Positions 7,505 through 15,838 are shown, counted from the first letter of the stretch. The stretch is 22,352 bases of DNA from Oscillospiraceae bacterium (GCA_900768675.1 CAAGDT010000163.1:1-22352); one strand, 5' to 3'. A program made the numbers and translations. Notes: generated by a model not told the origin, from the letters alone.

Positions 7505-8530
7505 TTAAGCCGTCAGTATTGCCGGCTGCACAATAAGATAAACAAAGTAAAGCGCATAGAAAGCTATCATAATAACACCGCCCCAGCGTGAAAGCTTCTT
7601 GTTCTTTGCAATAAGCACCCAGAGCATTACAGCAGCAGCAATTGCTACTATTGCGTCAATTATAAAGCTGGACTGGAAGCCGATAGGATTGGGAGAAAAT
7701 ACTCCTGCAAGACCTACTACGAAAAGAATATTGAAGATATTGCTTCCTATGATGTTTCCTATTGCTATATCGGTGCAGTTCTTCTTAGCGGCGGTAACAG
7801 AGGTTACAAGCTCAGGGAGCGAGGTTCCGAAGGCTACTATCGTAAGACCGATAATTCTGTCTTCAACACCGATTGCTTCTGCGATTGCTGTTGCTCCTGT
7901 AACGGTAAAATCACTGCCAAACACAATTGCCACAAGACCGATTATAATCAGTAATATCATCTTCGGCACGGTGTCCTTTTCGGTAAGAGGCTCTACCTCT
8001 TCCCCGCTGTCTATGCCCTTTTTTGACAGTACGATAAGATAAACGAAAAATACTGCAAAAAGAAGAAGAAGAATTACTGCGTCAAGCTTTGAAATGCTTC
8101 CGTCAAGCCCAAGCAGCAGCAGTACCACGGTAATCACAATAACAAAAGGAATTTCGTATCTGAACGTGGTCTTTTTTACAGAAAGCGCCGCAAAAAGCGC
8201 AGAAATACCGAGAATTATCAGTATGTTCATAATATTGCTGCCGATAACGTTGCCCACGGCAATTCCCGCACTGTCCTGACAAGCGGAAGTAATGCTTATT
8301 GCCGCCTCGGGGGCGCTTGTACCAAAAGCAACTATGGTAAGACCGATTACAATCATCGGCACCTTCAGCTTTACAGCAACCTTTGAAGCGCCGTCCACAA
8401 ACATATCTGCGCCTTTAATCAGCATAACAAAGCCGATTACAAGCATTACAACCGAAACGATAATCGAAATAACGCCGTTTCCGCCGGTTGCGGAGTTTAC
8501 CAATTCAAGAAGTTTTCCGGAGATTTCCAT
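7505..8530 (-). CDS. Calcium/sodium antiporter, CaCA family (YrbG-like)
   Basis: 341 residues, about ten membrane helices. The internal duplication of the family is very clear: TIVAFGTSAPE (65-75) with GNVIGSNIMNI (93-103), and TIVAFGTSLPE (230-240) with GNIIGSNIFNI (258-268), the two alpha-repeats that line the ion path, each with its acidic residue. The cytoplasmic loop between the halves is short (about 170-190), as in prokaryotic K+-independent Ca2+/Na+ or Ca2+/H+ exchangers. The likely role is Ca2+ extrusion across the inner membrane. First gene of a minus-strand unit with a perfect promoter at 8566-8594; AAGGAAGG precedes the ATG. The two following genes (muramidase, Smr) have no obvious functional link to calcium. 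The exact coupling ion is not decided by sequence. Confidence 0.92.
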   Translation of the reverse strand: MEISGKLLELVNSATGGNGVISIIVSVVMLVIGFVMLIKGADMFVDGASKVAVKLKVPMIVIGLTIVAFGTSAPEAAISITSACQDSAGIAVGNVIGSNIMNILIILGISALFAALSVKKTTFRYEIPFVIVITVVLLLLGLDGSISKLDAVILLLLFAVFFVYLIVLSKKGIDSGEEVEPLTEKDTVPKMILLIIIGLVAIVFGSDFTVTGATAIAEAIGVEDRIIGLTIVAFGTSLPELVTSVTAAKKNCTDIAIGNIIGSNIFNILFVVGLAGVFSPNPIGFQSSFIIDAIVAIAAAVMLWVLIAKNKKLSRWGGVIMIAFYALYFVYLIVQPAILTA

Positions 8531-8565
8531 AAATTCGCCTTCCTTAGATTTTATGTATTACTTTA

Positions 8566-8594
8566 ATTATATCTAATAGCAGCACTTTTGTCAA
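8566..8594 (-). promoter_or_regulatory. Consensus promoter of the antiporter-GH25-Smr unit
   Basis: Minus-strand TTGACA (8594-8589), a 17-base spacer and TATAAT (8571-8566), a perfect vegetative consensus, about 35 bases ahead of the antiporter ATG. It is divergent from the cardiolipin synthase promoter. Confidence 0.9.
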
Positions 8595-8627
8595 CTTAAA
8601 AATTATCTCAGAATTTGACGAAAAGTA

Positions 8628-8656
8628 TTGAAAAAAATCATTTTTTATAGTATAAT
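8628..8656 (+). promoter_or_regulatory. Promoter of the cardiolipin synthase-nth unit
   Basis: TTGAAA (8628-8633), a 17-base spacer and TATAAT (8651-8656). The 5' leader would be only about 28 bases. The position of this -10 box excludes the longer reading frame that opens at the TTG at 8656. Confidence 0.85.
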
Positions 8657-8691
8657 TGTTATTATATTTTTTTGAACGGGGTGATTTTGCT

Positions 8692-10215
8692 GTGGGAAAA
8701 CTGGGAAAGCTTCTGTCCAGTCGTCTTTTTATTATCAGTATTCTGATTCTCTTTCAGATATTACTGATTGTACTTCCTGCTCTGTTTTTGTCCACTCTCT
8801 TTATCCCCGTATTCTTCTTTTTCCTGCTTATAAGCTTTGTTATTGCAATCAGCATTATCAACCGCAACAACAATCCCGGCTTTAAAATTGCATGGCTTAT
8901 ACCTGTTCTCTGCTTCCCTGTTGGCGGTGCGCTGTTCTACCTGATGTTCGGCCGTTCCCACCTTAACAAGCGCAATACCGCAAAGCTCAGGGACGCTGTT
9001 GAAAGCTCCAAAGGGATAATCCTGCCGGATAACGAGCTTTTAGAAATGATAGGCGATAAGAACGCACACCTTAAGCGTGAGGCAAGCTACATTATCAATA
9101 ACTCCCGAAGCAATATCTATGCCTTTACCGAAACGGAGTTTTTAAATCCCGGCTCGATTTTTTTTGAAAAGCTGCTTATTGAGCTGAAAAAGGCGGAAAA
9201 ATATATTTTCCTTGAATATTTTATTATAGGCGAGGGAGAAATGTGGCAGAAAATCCTTGAAATACTGCTTGACAAGGTAGCCCACGGGGTTGAAGTGCGG
9301 CTTATGTACGATGATATAGGGACAATAAACCTGCTTCCTGTGGACTTTCCCGAAAAAATGAACGAGCTTGGTATAAAGACAGTAGTTTTCAACCCATACA
9401 AGCCATCTCTTGACAAGTTCCTGAACTATCGTGACCACCGCAAGTTTGCGATCATCGACGGAAAGGTTGCCTTTACCGGCGGAATTAATATTGCTGACGA
9501 ATACATCAACCGCAAGGAGCGCTTCGGCTTCTGGGAGGATTCCTCGGTTAAGCTTGACGGTGACGCAGTACGCAAGGTAACGGTGCTGTATCTTGAAATG
9601 TGGTACTTCGTTACAGGCGAAAAGCCAGACTTTTCAAAGTATGTAATCAACTATCAGAACAAGAACGACGGCTTTGTTATCCCCTTTTCCGATGAGCCTC
9701 TTTTCCCTGAGCTGATTCACGAAAACGCCTATATAAATGCAATCGACAATGCAAAGAAAAGCGTTTATATATGCACTCCATACCTTATAATAGATGAAAC
9801 AATGGAGCAAAGCCTTATAAGGGCGGCGAAAAGCGGAATTGACGTTAAGATAGTAACGCCACACCACCCGGATAAAAAGATAATTTTCGAGATGACACGT
9901 TCAAATTACGAAAGTCTTATTGACAACGGCGTAAAAATCTACGAATTTACCCCCGGCTTTATGCACTCAAAAATGATAATAAGTGACGATACAACCGCTA
10001 TTGTCGGTACCTGCAACTTCGATTACAGAAGCTTTTATCTGCATTTTGAAAACGGTGTGTGGATGTATAAGACAAAGGCGGTAAAGCAGGCGCTTGAATC
10101 CTTTTTAAAGGTACTTTCGGTTTCTGAGCAGATTACTCCCGATTTCTACCGCAGCCTGCCCTTAAGAAAGCGTATTCTTCGCTCGCTTCTCAAGGTTTTT
10201 GCGCCGCTTATGTAA
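8692..10215 (+). CDS. cls: Cardiolipin synthase, phospholipase D type
   Basis: 507 residues from GTG 8692, chosen because GGGGTGA (8678-8684) lies eight bases upstream and the promoter -10 ends at 8656. Two N-terminal membrane helices (about 11-34 and 35-57) plus a hydrophobic PLDc_N segment (66-86, IAWLIPVLCFPVGGALFYLMFG) are followed by two PLD halves. The catalytic HKD motifs are HRKFAIIDG (His249, Lys251, Asp256) and HSKMIISDD (His425, Lys427, Asp432), each followed by its GG/GT-N element (FTGGINIADEY, VGTCNFDYRS). Length and layout match bacterial ClsA, which joins two phosphatidylglycerols into cardiolipin plus glycerol in the cytoplasmic membrane. nth follows 12 bases later in the same transcript. 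Confidence 0.94.
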   Translation: MGKLGKLLSSRLFIISILILFQILLIVLPALFLSTLFIPVFFFFLLISFVIAISIINRNNNPGFKIAWLIPVLCFPVGGALFYLMFGRSHLNKRNTAKLRDAVESSKGIILPDNELLEMIGDKNAHLKREASYIINNSRSNIYAFTETEFLNPGSIFFEKLLIELKKAEKYIFLEYFIIGEGEMWQKILEILLDKVAHGVEVRLMYDDIGTINLLPVDFPEKMNELGIKTVVFNPYKPSLDKFLNYRDHRKFAIIDGKVAFTGGINIADEYINRKERFGFWEDSSVKLDGDAVRKVTVLYLEMWYFVTGEKPDFSKYVINYQNKNDGFVIPFSDEPLFPELIHENAYINAIDNAKKSVYICTPYLIIDETMEQSLIRAAKSGIDVKIVTPHHPDKKIIFEMTRSNYESLIDNGVKIYEFTPGFMHSKMIISDDTTAIVGTCNFDYRSFYLHFENGVWMYKTKAVKQALESFLKVLSVSEQITPDFYRSLPLRKRILRSLLKVFAPLM

Positions 10216-10227
10216 AGGAGAAGGACG

Positions 10228-10866
10228 ATGACAAAAAAACAGAAGGCTGCTGCGGTTATCGCAGAGCTTAAAAAGGTATATCCGGAAGTAAAATGCGCTC
10301 TTATATACAGCAAGCCCCACGAGCTGCTTATTGCAACGCGTCTTTCGGCTCAGTGCACCGATGTGCGGGTAAATATGGTTACTCCCGCCCTTTTTGAGCG
10401 ATTTCCGACTATCAAGGATTTTGCAGAAGCGGAAGTAAGCGAAATTGAGAAATATATACAGAGCTGCGGGCTTTACAGAACTAAAGCAAAGGATATTTCT
10501 CTTATGTGCAAACAGCTGCACGAGGAGTACGGCGATACTGTTCCGGATACGATTGAGGAGCTTACAAAGCTTCCGGGAGTAGGCAGAAAAACCGCGAATC
10601 TTATCTGCGGCGACCTGTACGGGAAGCCTGCTCTGGTCTGCGACACCCATGTTATCCGGCTTACAAACAGGCTTGGACTTGCAGACAGCAAGGACGCTGT
10701 TAAGGTTGAGCAGCAGCTTGCCGCAATAGTTCCTCCCGAGGAGGGCTTAGGACTCTGCCACCGTCTTGTATGGCACGGCAGGTTTGTCTGCAACGCAAGA
10801 AAGCCGGAATGTGAACGCTGTACCCTTTGCAGCTTATGTAATGCATTCAAAAAGCAAAAAATTTAA
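10228..10866 (+). CDS. nth: Endonuclease III, DNA glycosylase/AP lyase
   Basis: 212 residues, the usual size. It removes oxidized pyrimidines and nicks the resulting abasic site in base excision repair. The helix-hairpin-helix LPGVGRKTAN (115-124) contains the catalytic Lys121, and VCDTHVIRL contains the catalytic Asp139. The C-terminal 4Fe-4S ligands are Cys188, Cys195, Cys198 and Cys204 in the exact C-x6-C-x2-C-x5-C spacing. LSAQCTDVRVN near 39-49 is the family N-terminal block. AAGGAG precedes the ATG; it follows cls by 12 bases, so it is the second gene of that unit. No terminator is visible after it before the next promoter at 10899. Confidence 0.96.
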   Translation: MTKKQKAAAVIAELKKVYPEVKCALIYSKPHELLIATRLSAQCTDVRVNMVTPALFERFPTIKDFAEAEVSEIEKYIQSCGLYRTKAKDISLMCKQLHEEYGDTVPDTIEELTKLPGVGRKTANLICGDLYGKPALVCDTHVIRLTNRLGLADSKDAVKVEQQLAAIVPPEEGLGLCHRLVWHGRFVCNARKPECERCTLCSLCNAFKKQKI

Positions 10867-10898
10867 CTCTTTAAAACATAAATTTGTTGAAAAATTTA

Positions 10899-10927
10899 TT
10901 GCTTTATAGCGTGAAATGTGATATAAT
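10899..10927 (+). promoter_or_regulatory. Promoter of the XRE-cupin gene
   Basis: TTGCTT (10899-10904), a 17-base spacer and TATAAT (10922-10927). The predicted transcript start near 10934 falls at the foot of the GC-rich hairpins described next. Confidence 0.75.
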
Positions 10928-10934
10928 GTCAAAT

Positions 10935-10963
10935 AGCCGCACTGCGGCTTCGGGGCTATGCCC
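10935..10963 (+). other. Structured 5' leader of the XRE-cupin mRNA
   Basis: Two back-to-back small stem-loops in an otherwise AT-rich leader: AGCCGC-act-GCGGCT (10935-10949) and GGGC-tat-GCCC (10953-10963). The first begins almost at the predicted transcript 5' end. No T-run follows, so it is not a terminator. It may stabilize the mRNA or be an operator; function unknown. Confidence 0.4.
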
Positions 10964-11006
10964 TGTAATTAAGCGCATTGGCGCTGATTTAAGGAAAGGT
11001 GATTTT

Positions 11007-11561
11007 ATGAAGTATGACATTAAAGAAGTATCTTCAAGACTAAAGGCCACAAGAGAATGTCTTGATTTTACAGCAGCAGATATGGCCAAAGCAGCACGAA
11101 TTACCGAGGCCGAGTACATAGCATACGAGAACGGAGAAAAGGACCTTTCCCTGTCTGTTCTTAACGCTTGTGCAGAGGCCATGGGAATTGAAATGATTGA
11201 GCTTCTTACGGGAACTTCTCCTACTCTTAACACCTACTCTCTTGTAAGAAAGGGCGAGGGACTTCCTATTGAAAGAAGAATAGGCTTTACCTACCAGCAC
11301 ATGGCTTACCTATTCAAGAAGAAGAAAATCGAGCCTATTATGGTGCATGCACCTTACGAGCCTGACCAGACAAAGCCCATTCACCTCTCGGTTCACGAGG
11401 GTCAGGAAATGGACTTCGTTATCAAGGGCAAGCTGAAGTTCGTTATCGGCGACAGCACCGAAATACTGAACGAGGGTGACTGCGTTTACTTCGACAGCAC
11501 AAAGCCCCACGGTATGATTGCAATTGAGGGCGACTGCGATTTTCTTGCAATACTTATCTGA
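11007..11561 (+). CDS. XRE-family regulator with C-terminal cupin domain
   Basis: 184 residues from ATG 11007, chosen because AAGGAAAGGTGA lies just upstream and the frame upstream of it runs through the promoter. The N-terminal helix-turn-helix (8-68) contains LDFTAADMAKAARITEAEYIAYENGEKDLSLSVLNACAEAMG. The C-terminal cupin (about 120-184) contains HLSVHEGQEMDFVIKGKLKF and the second cupin motif GDCVYFDSTKPHGM. This two-domain type binds DNA and is thought to sense a small molecule or metal in the cupin barrel. It stands 56 bases before an acyl-CoA synthetase gene, a pairing seen often in Firmicutes, so control of that gene in response to an acyl or acid ligand is the natural inference. The cupin metal ligands appear incomplete, so it may bind an organic ligand only. 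Confidence 0.9.
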   Translation: MKYDIKEVSSRLKATRECLDFTAADMAKAARITEAEYIAYENGEKDLSLSVLNACAEAMGIEMIELLTGTSPTLNTYSLVRKGEGLPIERRIGFTYQHMAYLFKKKKIEPIMVHAPYEPDQTKPIHLSVHEGQEMDFVIKGKLKFVIGDSTEILNEGDCVYFDSTKPHGMIAIEGDCDFLAILI

Positions 11562-11568
11562 TAGAAAG

Positions 11569-11581
11569 GCAGATAATCTGC
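11569..11581. other. Short palindrome between regulator and acyl-CoA synthetase
   Basis: GCAGATAATCTGC, a six-base inverted repeat with a single central base, eight bases after the regulator stop and followed by TATTTTG. It could be a weak intergenic hairpin or a binding site for the XRE-cupin protein. The two genes are presumed to share one transcript, since no promoter is evident between them. Confidence 0.35.
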
Positions 11582-11617
11582 TATTTTGTATGAAATTTTG
11601 AAAGGCGACAAAAACCA

Positions 11618-13276
11618 ATGGAACAAGTTAGAAACTACTACAAAAGATTTGTAAATGAAGGCTTCGACGAGAACGGTATTCTCAACAAGTTTGAGATTGA
11701 CTGCCCCGATAACTACAATTTCGGCTACGATATAATCGACAAGTACGGCGAAATCGACCCCGACCGTCTTGCCCTCTGGCACGTTGACCTTCAGGGAAAC
11801 GAACACAAGTTCACCTACAAGCAGCTTTCCGAGCTCTCCACAAAGGCGGCTAATCTTTTCACCAAGATGGGCATAAAGAAAAACGACAAGGTTATGCTGG
11901 TTCTTAAGAGAAACTACCAGTTCTGGTACGCTATAATCGGACTTATGAAGATAGGAGCAGTTGCAATCCCCGCTACTCACCTGCTTACAACCCACGATTT
12001 TACCTACCGCTTTGAAAGCGCAGGAGTATCCGCAATAATCTGCACAGGCTACAACCCCGATATTGAGCGCTACGTTGACGAGGCGGAGGCTGAAATGGGA
12101 ATTTCCCTTGTAAAGTTTATTGCAAACGGCACAAAGGAGGGCTGGGTTTCCTTCGACGAGGAAATTGAGAAGATGACTGCAACAATGGAAAGAATCCCTA
12201 CAGATTCCCACGAGCACATGCTTCTTTACTTTACCTCCGGCACAACAGGCTACCCCAAAATGGTAGTTCACAACCACAGATACGGTCTTTGCCATATCCA
12301 GACTGCCACCCACTGGCTCAACGTTGACCCAGACGGTATTCACCTTACAATTTCCGATACAGGCTGGGGAAAAGCGGCATGGGGCAAGCTTTACGGTCAG
12401 ATGGCTCTTGGCGCCTGCGTGTTCGTTTATGACTTCGATAAGTTTATCCCTGCTGATATGCTTAAGATAATGCAGGACTATAAGATTACCTCCTTCTGTG
12501 CGCCGCCGACAATGTACCGCTTCTTTATAAAGGAAGGACTTGGCAGCTACGACCTTTCCAATCTTAAGTACAGCTGTATTGCAGGCGAAGCGCTTAACCC
12601 CGAGGTTTACAACAGATGGCTTGAATTTACGGGACTTAAGCTTATGGAGGCCTTTGGTCAGACTGAATCCACCGTTATTCTTGCAAACCTTGTGGGAATG
12701 ACTCCGAAGCCCGGCTCTATGGGCAAGCCCGCTCCCCTTTACAACGTTGACCTTGTTGACGAAAACGACAAGTCCGTTCCCCCCGGAGAAGTCGGCGAAA
12801 TCGTTATAAGGGCAGAAAGAGGCACGGACGGACTTTTCTGCGAATACTACAAGGACGAGGAAAAGACCCTTGAAGCATGGCACGACGGCGTTTACCACAC
12901 AGGAGACACCGCATGGAGAGACGAGGAAGGCTACTACTGGTACGTTGGCAGAAACGACGACGTTATCAAGGCAAGCGGATACCGTATCGGACCCTTTGAA
13001 ATTGAAAGCGTTCTTATCCAGCATCCTTCTGTTCTGGAATGTGCTGTAACAGGCGCTCCAGACCCCATCAGAGGACAGGTTGTAAAGGCAACAGTAGTTC
13101 TTGCAAAGGGCTACACCGCCAGCGAAGAGCTTGTCAAGGAGCTTCAGACCTACGTCAAGAAGAATACTGCACCCTACAAATATCCGAGAATTATCGAATT
13201 TGTAGACGAGCTTCCCAAGACAATCAGCGGTAAAATCAGACGAGTACAAATAAGAAACGAAGATAACAACAAGTAA
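11618..13276 (+). CDS. AMP-forming acyl-CoA synthetase (acetyl/medium-chain type)
   Basis: 552 residues, complete ANL-superfamily enzyme: carboxylate + ATP + CoA to acyl-CoA + AMP + PPi. Core motifs in order: P-loop LYFTSGTTGYPK (203-214), MEAFGQTES (343-351), YHTGDTAWRDEEGYYWYVGRNDDVIKASGY (A7-A8, 426-455) and the C-terminal PKTISGKIRR with catalytic Lys539. Overall it resembles medium-chain/branched acyl-CoA ligases more than housekeeping Acs, which is about 650 residues and has an extra N-terminal region; the acyl chain cannot be fixed from sequence. GAAAGGCGA is the likely ribosome binding site, rather far (about 13 bases) from the ATG. Codons are strongly biased (AAG, TTC, TAC, AAC), as in the serC/serA/rpsT genes here, suggesting high expression. 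It ends at the bidirectional terminator. Confidence 0.92.
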   Translation: MEQVRNYYKRFVNEGFDENGILNKFEIDCPDNYNFGYDIIDKYGEIDPDRLALWHVDLQGNEHKFTYKQLSELSTKAANLFTKMGIKKNDKVMLVLKRNYQFWYAIIGLMKIGAVAIPATHLLTTHDFTYRFESAGVSAIICTGYNPDIERYVDEAEAEMGISLVKFIANGTKEGWVSFDEEIEKMTATMERIPTDSHEHMLLYFTSGTTGYPKMVVHNHRYGLCHIQTATHWLNVDPDGIHLTISDTGWGKAAWGKLYGQMALGACVFVYDFDKFIPADMLKIMQDYKITSFCAPPTMYRFFIKEGLGSYDLSNLKYSCIAGEALNPEVYNRWLEFTGLKLMEAFGQTESTVILANLVGMTPKPGSMGKPAPLYNVDLVDENDKSVPPGEVGEIVIRAERGTDGLFCEYYKDEEKTLEAWHDGVYHTGDTAWRDEEGYYWYVGRNDDVIKASGYRIGPFEIESVLIQHPSVLECAVTGAPDPIRGQVVKATVVLAKGYTASEELVKELQTYVKKNTAPYKYPRIIEFVDELPKTISGKIRRVQIRNEDNNK

Positions 13277-13328
13277 TTCAGGCTGTCGATAAGCCACCCA
13301 GAAAAATGTTTTACGAAAAACTGCAATA

Positions 13329-13362
13329 AAACAGCCCGATTTTTTAGTCGGGCTGCTTTTCT
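13329..13362. terminator. Bidirectional rho-independent terminator
   Basis: CAGCCCGA (13332-13339) / TCGGGCTG (13348-13355) with an eight-base loop. CTTTTCTTT follows on the plus strand and TTTTATT on the minus strand, so it can end both the acyl-CoA synthetase transcript and the converging gpr-spoIIP transcript. Confidence 0.88.
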
Positions 13363-13409
13363 TTCTCAGTAAGCAAGTCAGGCTCACAGAGAATATATTG
13401 GAGGCAGTT

Positions 13410-14615
13410 CTATCTTAACCTGTCTATAAAATAAAGCGGAACATTAGCGCTTACGGGAATTTCCTCTACTGCGTTCTGTTTCAGCAGCCTTGCAAGGGAT
13501 TTTCCGATAAGCTCCCCGCTGTAAACCGCCTGGTCTATTGAATTTCCGTGCGAGCCTACTTCTATCAGAAGCGCCCCTGTTGAAACCTGCTGGTTGTACT
13601 GGCAGTACTGGAAAAGAACGGGTCTTGTAAGAGTCGGATAGCTGCTTTCCATAGACTGCTGGAGCTGACAGGCGAAATGCAGATTTTCAAGAAAATCGGG
13701 AACCCCGTATGTACCCTCGTCAGCCGCAGAAATAATCATAACCTGTGCGGCTTTTTTGCCGTCAATCTCGGTAACGGCGCTAATCCTGCTGCCGTCCTCG
13801 TATTCTACGGCGTCACGGTGAATATCAAGCACTACCTTTATTGAAGGATATTCCCTTAATATTTCCTCTGTAGTTGCAAGACTTCTTGCATACGCTCCTG
13901 TATAAACGTCGTCGTGAATTGTGCCGTCGTGGATAACCCCGATTCCTGCTGCGGCAAGCTCATTTGCTATCGCCTGACCTACTGCAACAACTCCGTTTTC
14001 CGGGTCGGCGGAGCGGCTGGTATATTCGCTGTCGAACCAGTCTTTTTCGTATGGCTCATAGCTTTCGGTTGTGTGAGTGTGCATTATAAGCACCTGGGGT
14101 TGGCTGCTGTTAAGCTCAATCTGTATTGCCGAGGGAATTTCCGCTTCCTTTGCTACTGTTTCATTTGAAATATCGGTGCAGTTTCTGAGCTGACCGCCGT
14201 TTTTTAAGTTTATAAAGTCTTCCCCGCCGTTTTTCACAAAGGTTTCTTCATAAATCCTGCCGACGTGGGAAGAAAACACCGACAAATCCTCAACATAGGA
14301 GGAAATATTCCTGTTCTCAACAAAAGCGCTGACAGAAGCCGCTGTTTCTTCCGTGGGCAGTTCTTCCGACACCTGCGTTTCCTGCTCAACCGTATTACCG
14401 GGCGCATATAATATAAGCTCGCCGTTGTTCATATCCTGCCTTTCAGTGAACACGCCGGAAATAGCCGTATATTTTGCAGCTTCCCGCATATATCCAACAG
14501 CATTTGGCACAAGCTCAGCGGAAAGCATTGCTGCCGCCGGCGCAGTTAATGTAACAAAAGCGGCGGCACAGAATTTTATACCTTTTTTTCGTATTACTGT
14601 TCTGATTATCCTCAT
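13410..14615 (-). CDS. spoIIP: Stage II sporulation protein P
   Basis: 401 residues from ATG 14615, chosen for its strong upstream AAAGGAAAGGACGG; an ATG at 14678 that touches the gpr stop (TAATG) lacks a ribosome binding site. One N-terminal membrane segment (about 13-33) anchors the protein; a linker follows, then the SpoIIP amidase/endopeptidase domain (about 170-380). Signatures: QVLIMHTHTTESYEP (His179, His181), VVLDIHRDAV (His266) and GALLIEVGSHGNSIDQA (Glu352), the zinc and catalytic positions of the amidase fold. SpoIIP cleaves stem peptides and cross-links in septal peptidoglycan with SpoIID and SpoIIM to drive engulfment of the forespore. Order gpr-spoIIP beside rpsT is as in Bacillus subtilis. 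The domain is full length. No sporulation-sigma promoter is clear in the 62-base gap after gpr. Confidence 0.94.
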   Translation of the reverse strand: MRIIRTVIRKKGIKFCAAAFVTLTAPAAAMLSAELVPNAVGYMREAAKYTAISGVFTERQDMNNGELILYAPGNTVEQETQVSEELPTEETAASVSAFVENRNISSYVEDLSVFSSHVGRIYEETFVKNGGEDFINLKNGGQLRNCTDISNETVAKEAEIPSAIQIELNSSQPQVLIMHTHTTESYEPYEKDWFDSEYTSRSADPENGVVAVGQAIANELAAAGIGVIHDGTIHDDVYTGAYARSLATTEEILREYPSIKVVLDIHRDAVEYEDGSRISAVTEIDGKKAAQVMIISAADEGTYGVPDFLENLHFACQLQQSMESSYPTLTRPVLFQYCQYNQQVSTGALLIEVGSHGNSIDQAVYSGELIGKSLARLLKQNAVEEIPVSANVPLYFIDRLR

Positions 14616-14677
14616 ATTTACCGTCCTTTCCTTTATACAGTTCATATTATGCAGGCAGGCGGCGATGTAGTACACCA

Positions 14678-15451
14678 TTATATAATAAGAGAAAGGATTT
14701 CTTCTTCGGTAAGCGACGGATTAAGCGCGCTGCTTACAGCAAGTCCGATAATCCGACCGAAATCGGCAGTAGCCGAGTCAATATTCCTTGGAGTTACCAT
14801 AAGAGTTTCCCCCTGAGCCTCCATATCAATCACTGTTGGAACGCCTATTGCTATTACGGGAACGCCGCAGGAAGTGCTGTCAATACGGCTGCGGTTGTTT
14901 CCTACTCCGCTTCCGGGGGCAATTCCCGTATCGGTAACCTGAATTGTTCTGCAAAGCCTGTCTGCCTCAGCGCAGGCAAGGCTGTCAATTGCAATTATGA
15001 AATCCGCTCCCGCACCCCTTGCTATATAGCTTATCCTGTCCTTGCTTTCAATTCCCGTCTGTCCCGTAACACCCGTCTCAATAACAAAAACCTCCCGCAT
15101 ATCAAGGGCGGAAAAATCCTCGTGTACTGACAAGTGGGCGGTTGCAGGAATGTAGCGAAGAGCCTTTGCACCCAGGCTGTCCGAGCATATCTCCTTATTT
15201 CCAAGCCCTGCCACAAGGGCTTTTCCCTTTGGTATAAGACGAGTAAGTACTGCCCTTAGCGCAGCCTTCATATCCCCGCCATAAAACAGAGTGAAATACA
15301 TGCCTTTGCCCCGCCCGATAAGCTTTTCTCCCTGTTCCTCAACTATTATTTCGCAGATTTTTGTTCCTTCCATAGTGAAATGGTGAACATTAATTCCCTT
15401 GCTTTTGGTATTAATTACCCCGTTCTCGTATATAAGGTCGCTTCTTTTCAT
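14678..15451 (-). CDS. gpr: Germination protease (spore endopeptidase)
   Basis: 257 residues; degrades small acid-soluble spore proteins at germination. Family blocks are all present: VAGLGNKEICSDSLGAKAL (Bacillus GLGNxxxTPDALGP), ETGVTGQTGIESKD, FIIAIDSLAC, IQVTDTGIAPGSGVGNNR, GVPVIAIGVPTVID and LMVTPRNIDSATADF. The two aspartates proposed as catalytic in peptidase family A25 (in the SDSLG and AIDSLA blocks) are conserved. It is much shorter than the roughly 370-residue Bacillus enzyme. The difference lies mainly in a shorter N-terminus without a recognizable propeptide cleavage site and the loss of about 85 residues between GVPTVID and LMVTP. AGGAGT precedes the ATG. It is divergent from rpsT and followed by spoIIP; forespore expression is expected, but I could not identify a sigma-F/G promoter. 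Confidence 0.92.
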   Translation of the reverse strand: MKRSDLIYENGVINTKSKGINVHHFTMEGTKICEIIVEEQGEKLIGRGKGMYFTLFYGGDMKAALRAVLTRLIPKGKALVAGLGNKEICSDSLGAKALRYIPATAHLSVHEDFSALDMREVFVIETGVTGQTGIESKDRISYIARGAGADFIIAIDSLACAEADRLCRTIQVTDTGIAPGSGVGNNRSRIDSTSCGVPVIAIGVPTVIDMEAQGETLMVTPRNIDSATADFGRIIGLAVSSALNPSLTEEEILSLII

Positions 15452-15489
15452 AAAATACTCCTAAAAATCAAAATAATTTAAAAAAAGTC

Positions 15490-15518
15490 TTGCTTTTTTT
15501 CTGTTGACGTGCTATAAT
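15490..15518 (+). promoter_or_regulatory. Promoter of rpsT
   Basis: TTGCTT (15490-15495), a 17-base spacer and TATAAT (15513-15518), with an extended -10 (TGC just before TATAAT). About 50 bases upstream of the rpsT start. Confidence 0.8.
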
Positions 15519-15573
15519 ATTTTACTGTGAAATATCAATATGTATACATATCAAGTTTAAGGAGGTGCAAAAA

Positions 15574-15819
15574 GTGCCGAACATTAAATCCGCTAAGAAG
15601 AGAGTTTTAGTAGCTAAGGTAAGAAACGACCGCAACAAGTCTGCTAAGACTGAATTAAAGACCGTTCTTAAGAAGGCAAGAGCCGAGGACGCTACTGCTG
15701 AAACAATCAAGACAGCAGCTATCTCCCTCGACAAGGCAGCAGGAAAGGGCTTTATCCACAAGAACAAGGCTGCAAGACTTAAGTCAAGACTTGCTAAGAA
15801 GGCTAATGCATCTGCCTGA
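15574..15819 (+). CDS. rpsT: 30S ribosomal protein S20
   Basis: 81 residues, start GTG 15574 giving the standard N-terminus MPNIKSAKKR. An in-frame GTG at 15565 is rejected because it lies within the AAGGAGG ribosome binding site (15559-15564 onward). The protein is Lys/Ala-rich and helical, with the family blocks RNKSAKTELKTVLKKA and SLDKAAGKGFIHKNKAARLKSRL. It is an early 16S-binding protein of the small subunit. It is a single-gene unit with its own promoter and a strong terminator, divergent from gpr as in Bacillus. Confidence 0.97.
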   Translation: MPNIKSAKKRVLVAKVRNDRNKSAKTELKTVLKKARAEDATAETIKTAAISLDKAAGKGFIHKNKAARLKSRLAKKANASA

Positions 15820-15838
15820 TTAAAATAACCCGATAAAG

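Noticed and set aside
11486..13387. Very long open frame (633 codons) antisense to the acyl-CoA synthetase
   Set aside because: It is the mirror of a gene with strongly biased codons; the translation is Val/Cys/Lys-rich with no recognizable domain and no ribosome binding site.
14616..14678. Upstream ATG for spoIIP touching the gpr stop (TAATG)
   Set aside because: No ribosome binding site there, and the extra 21 residues do not look like the family; the ATG at 14615 follows a strong site.
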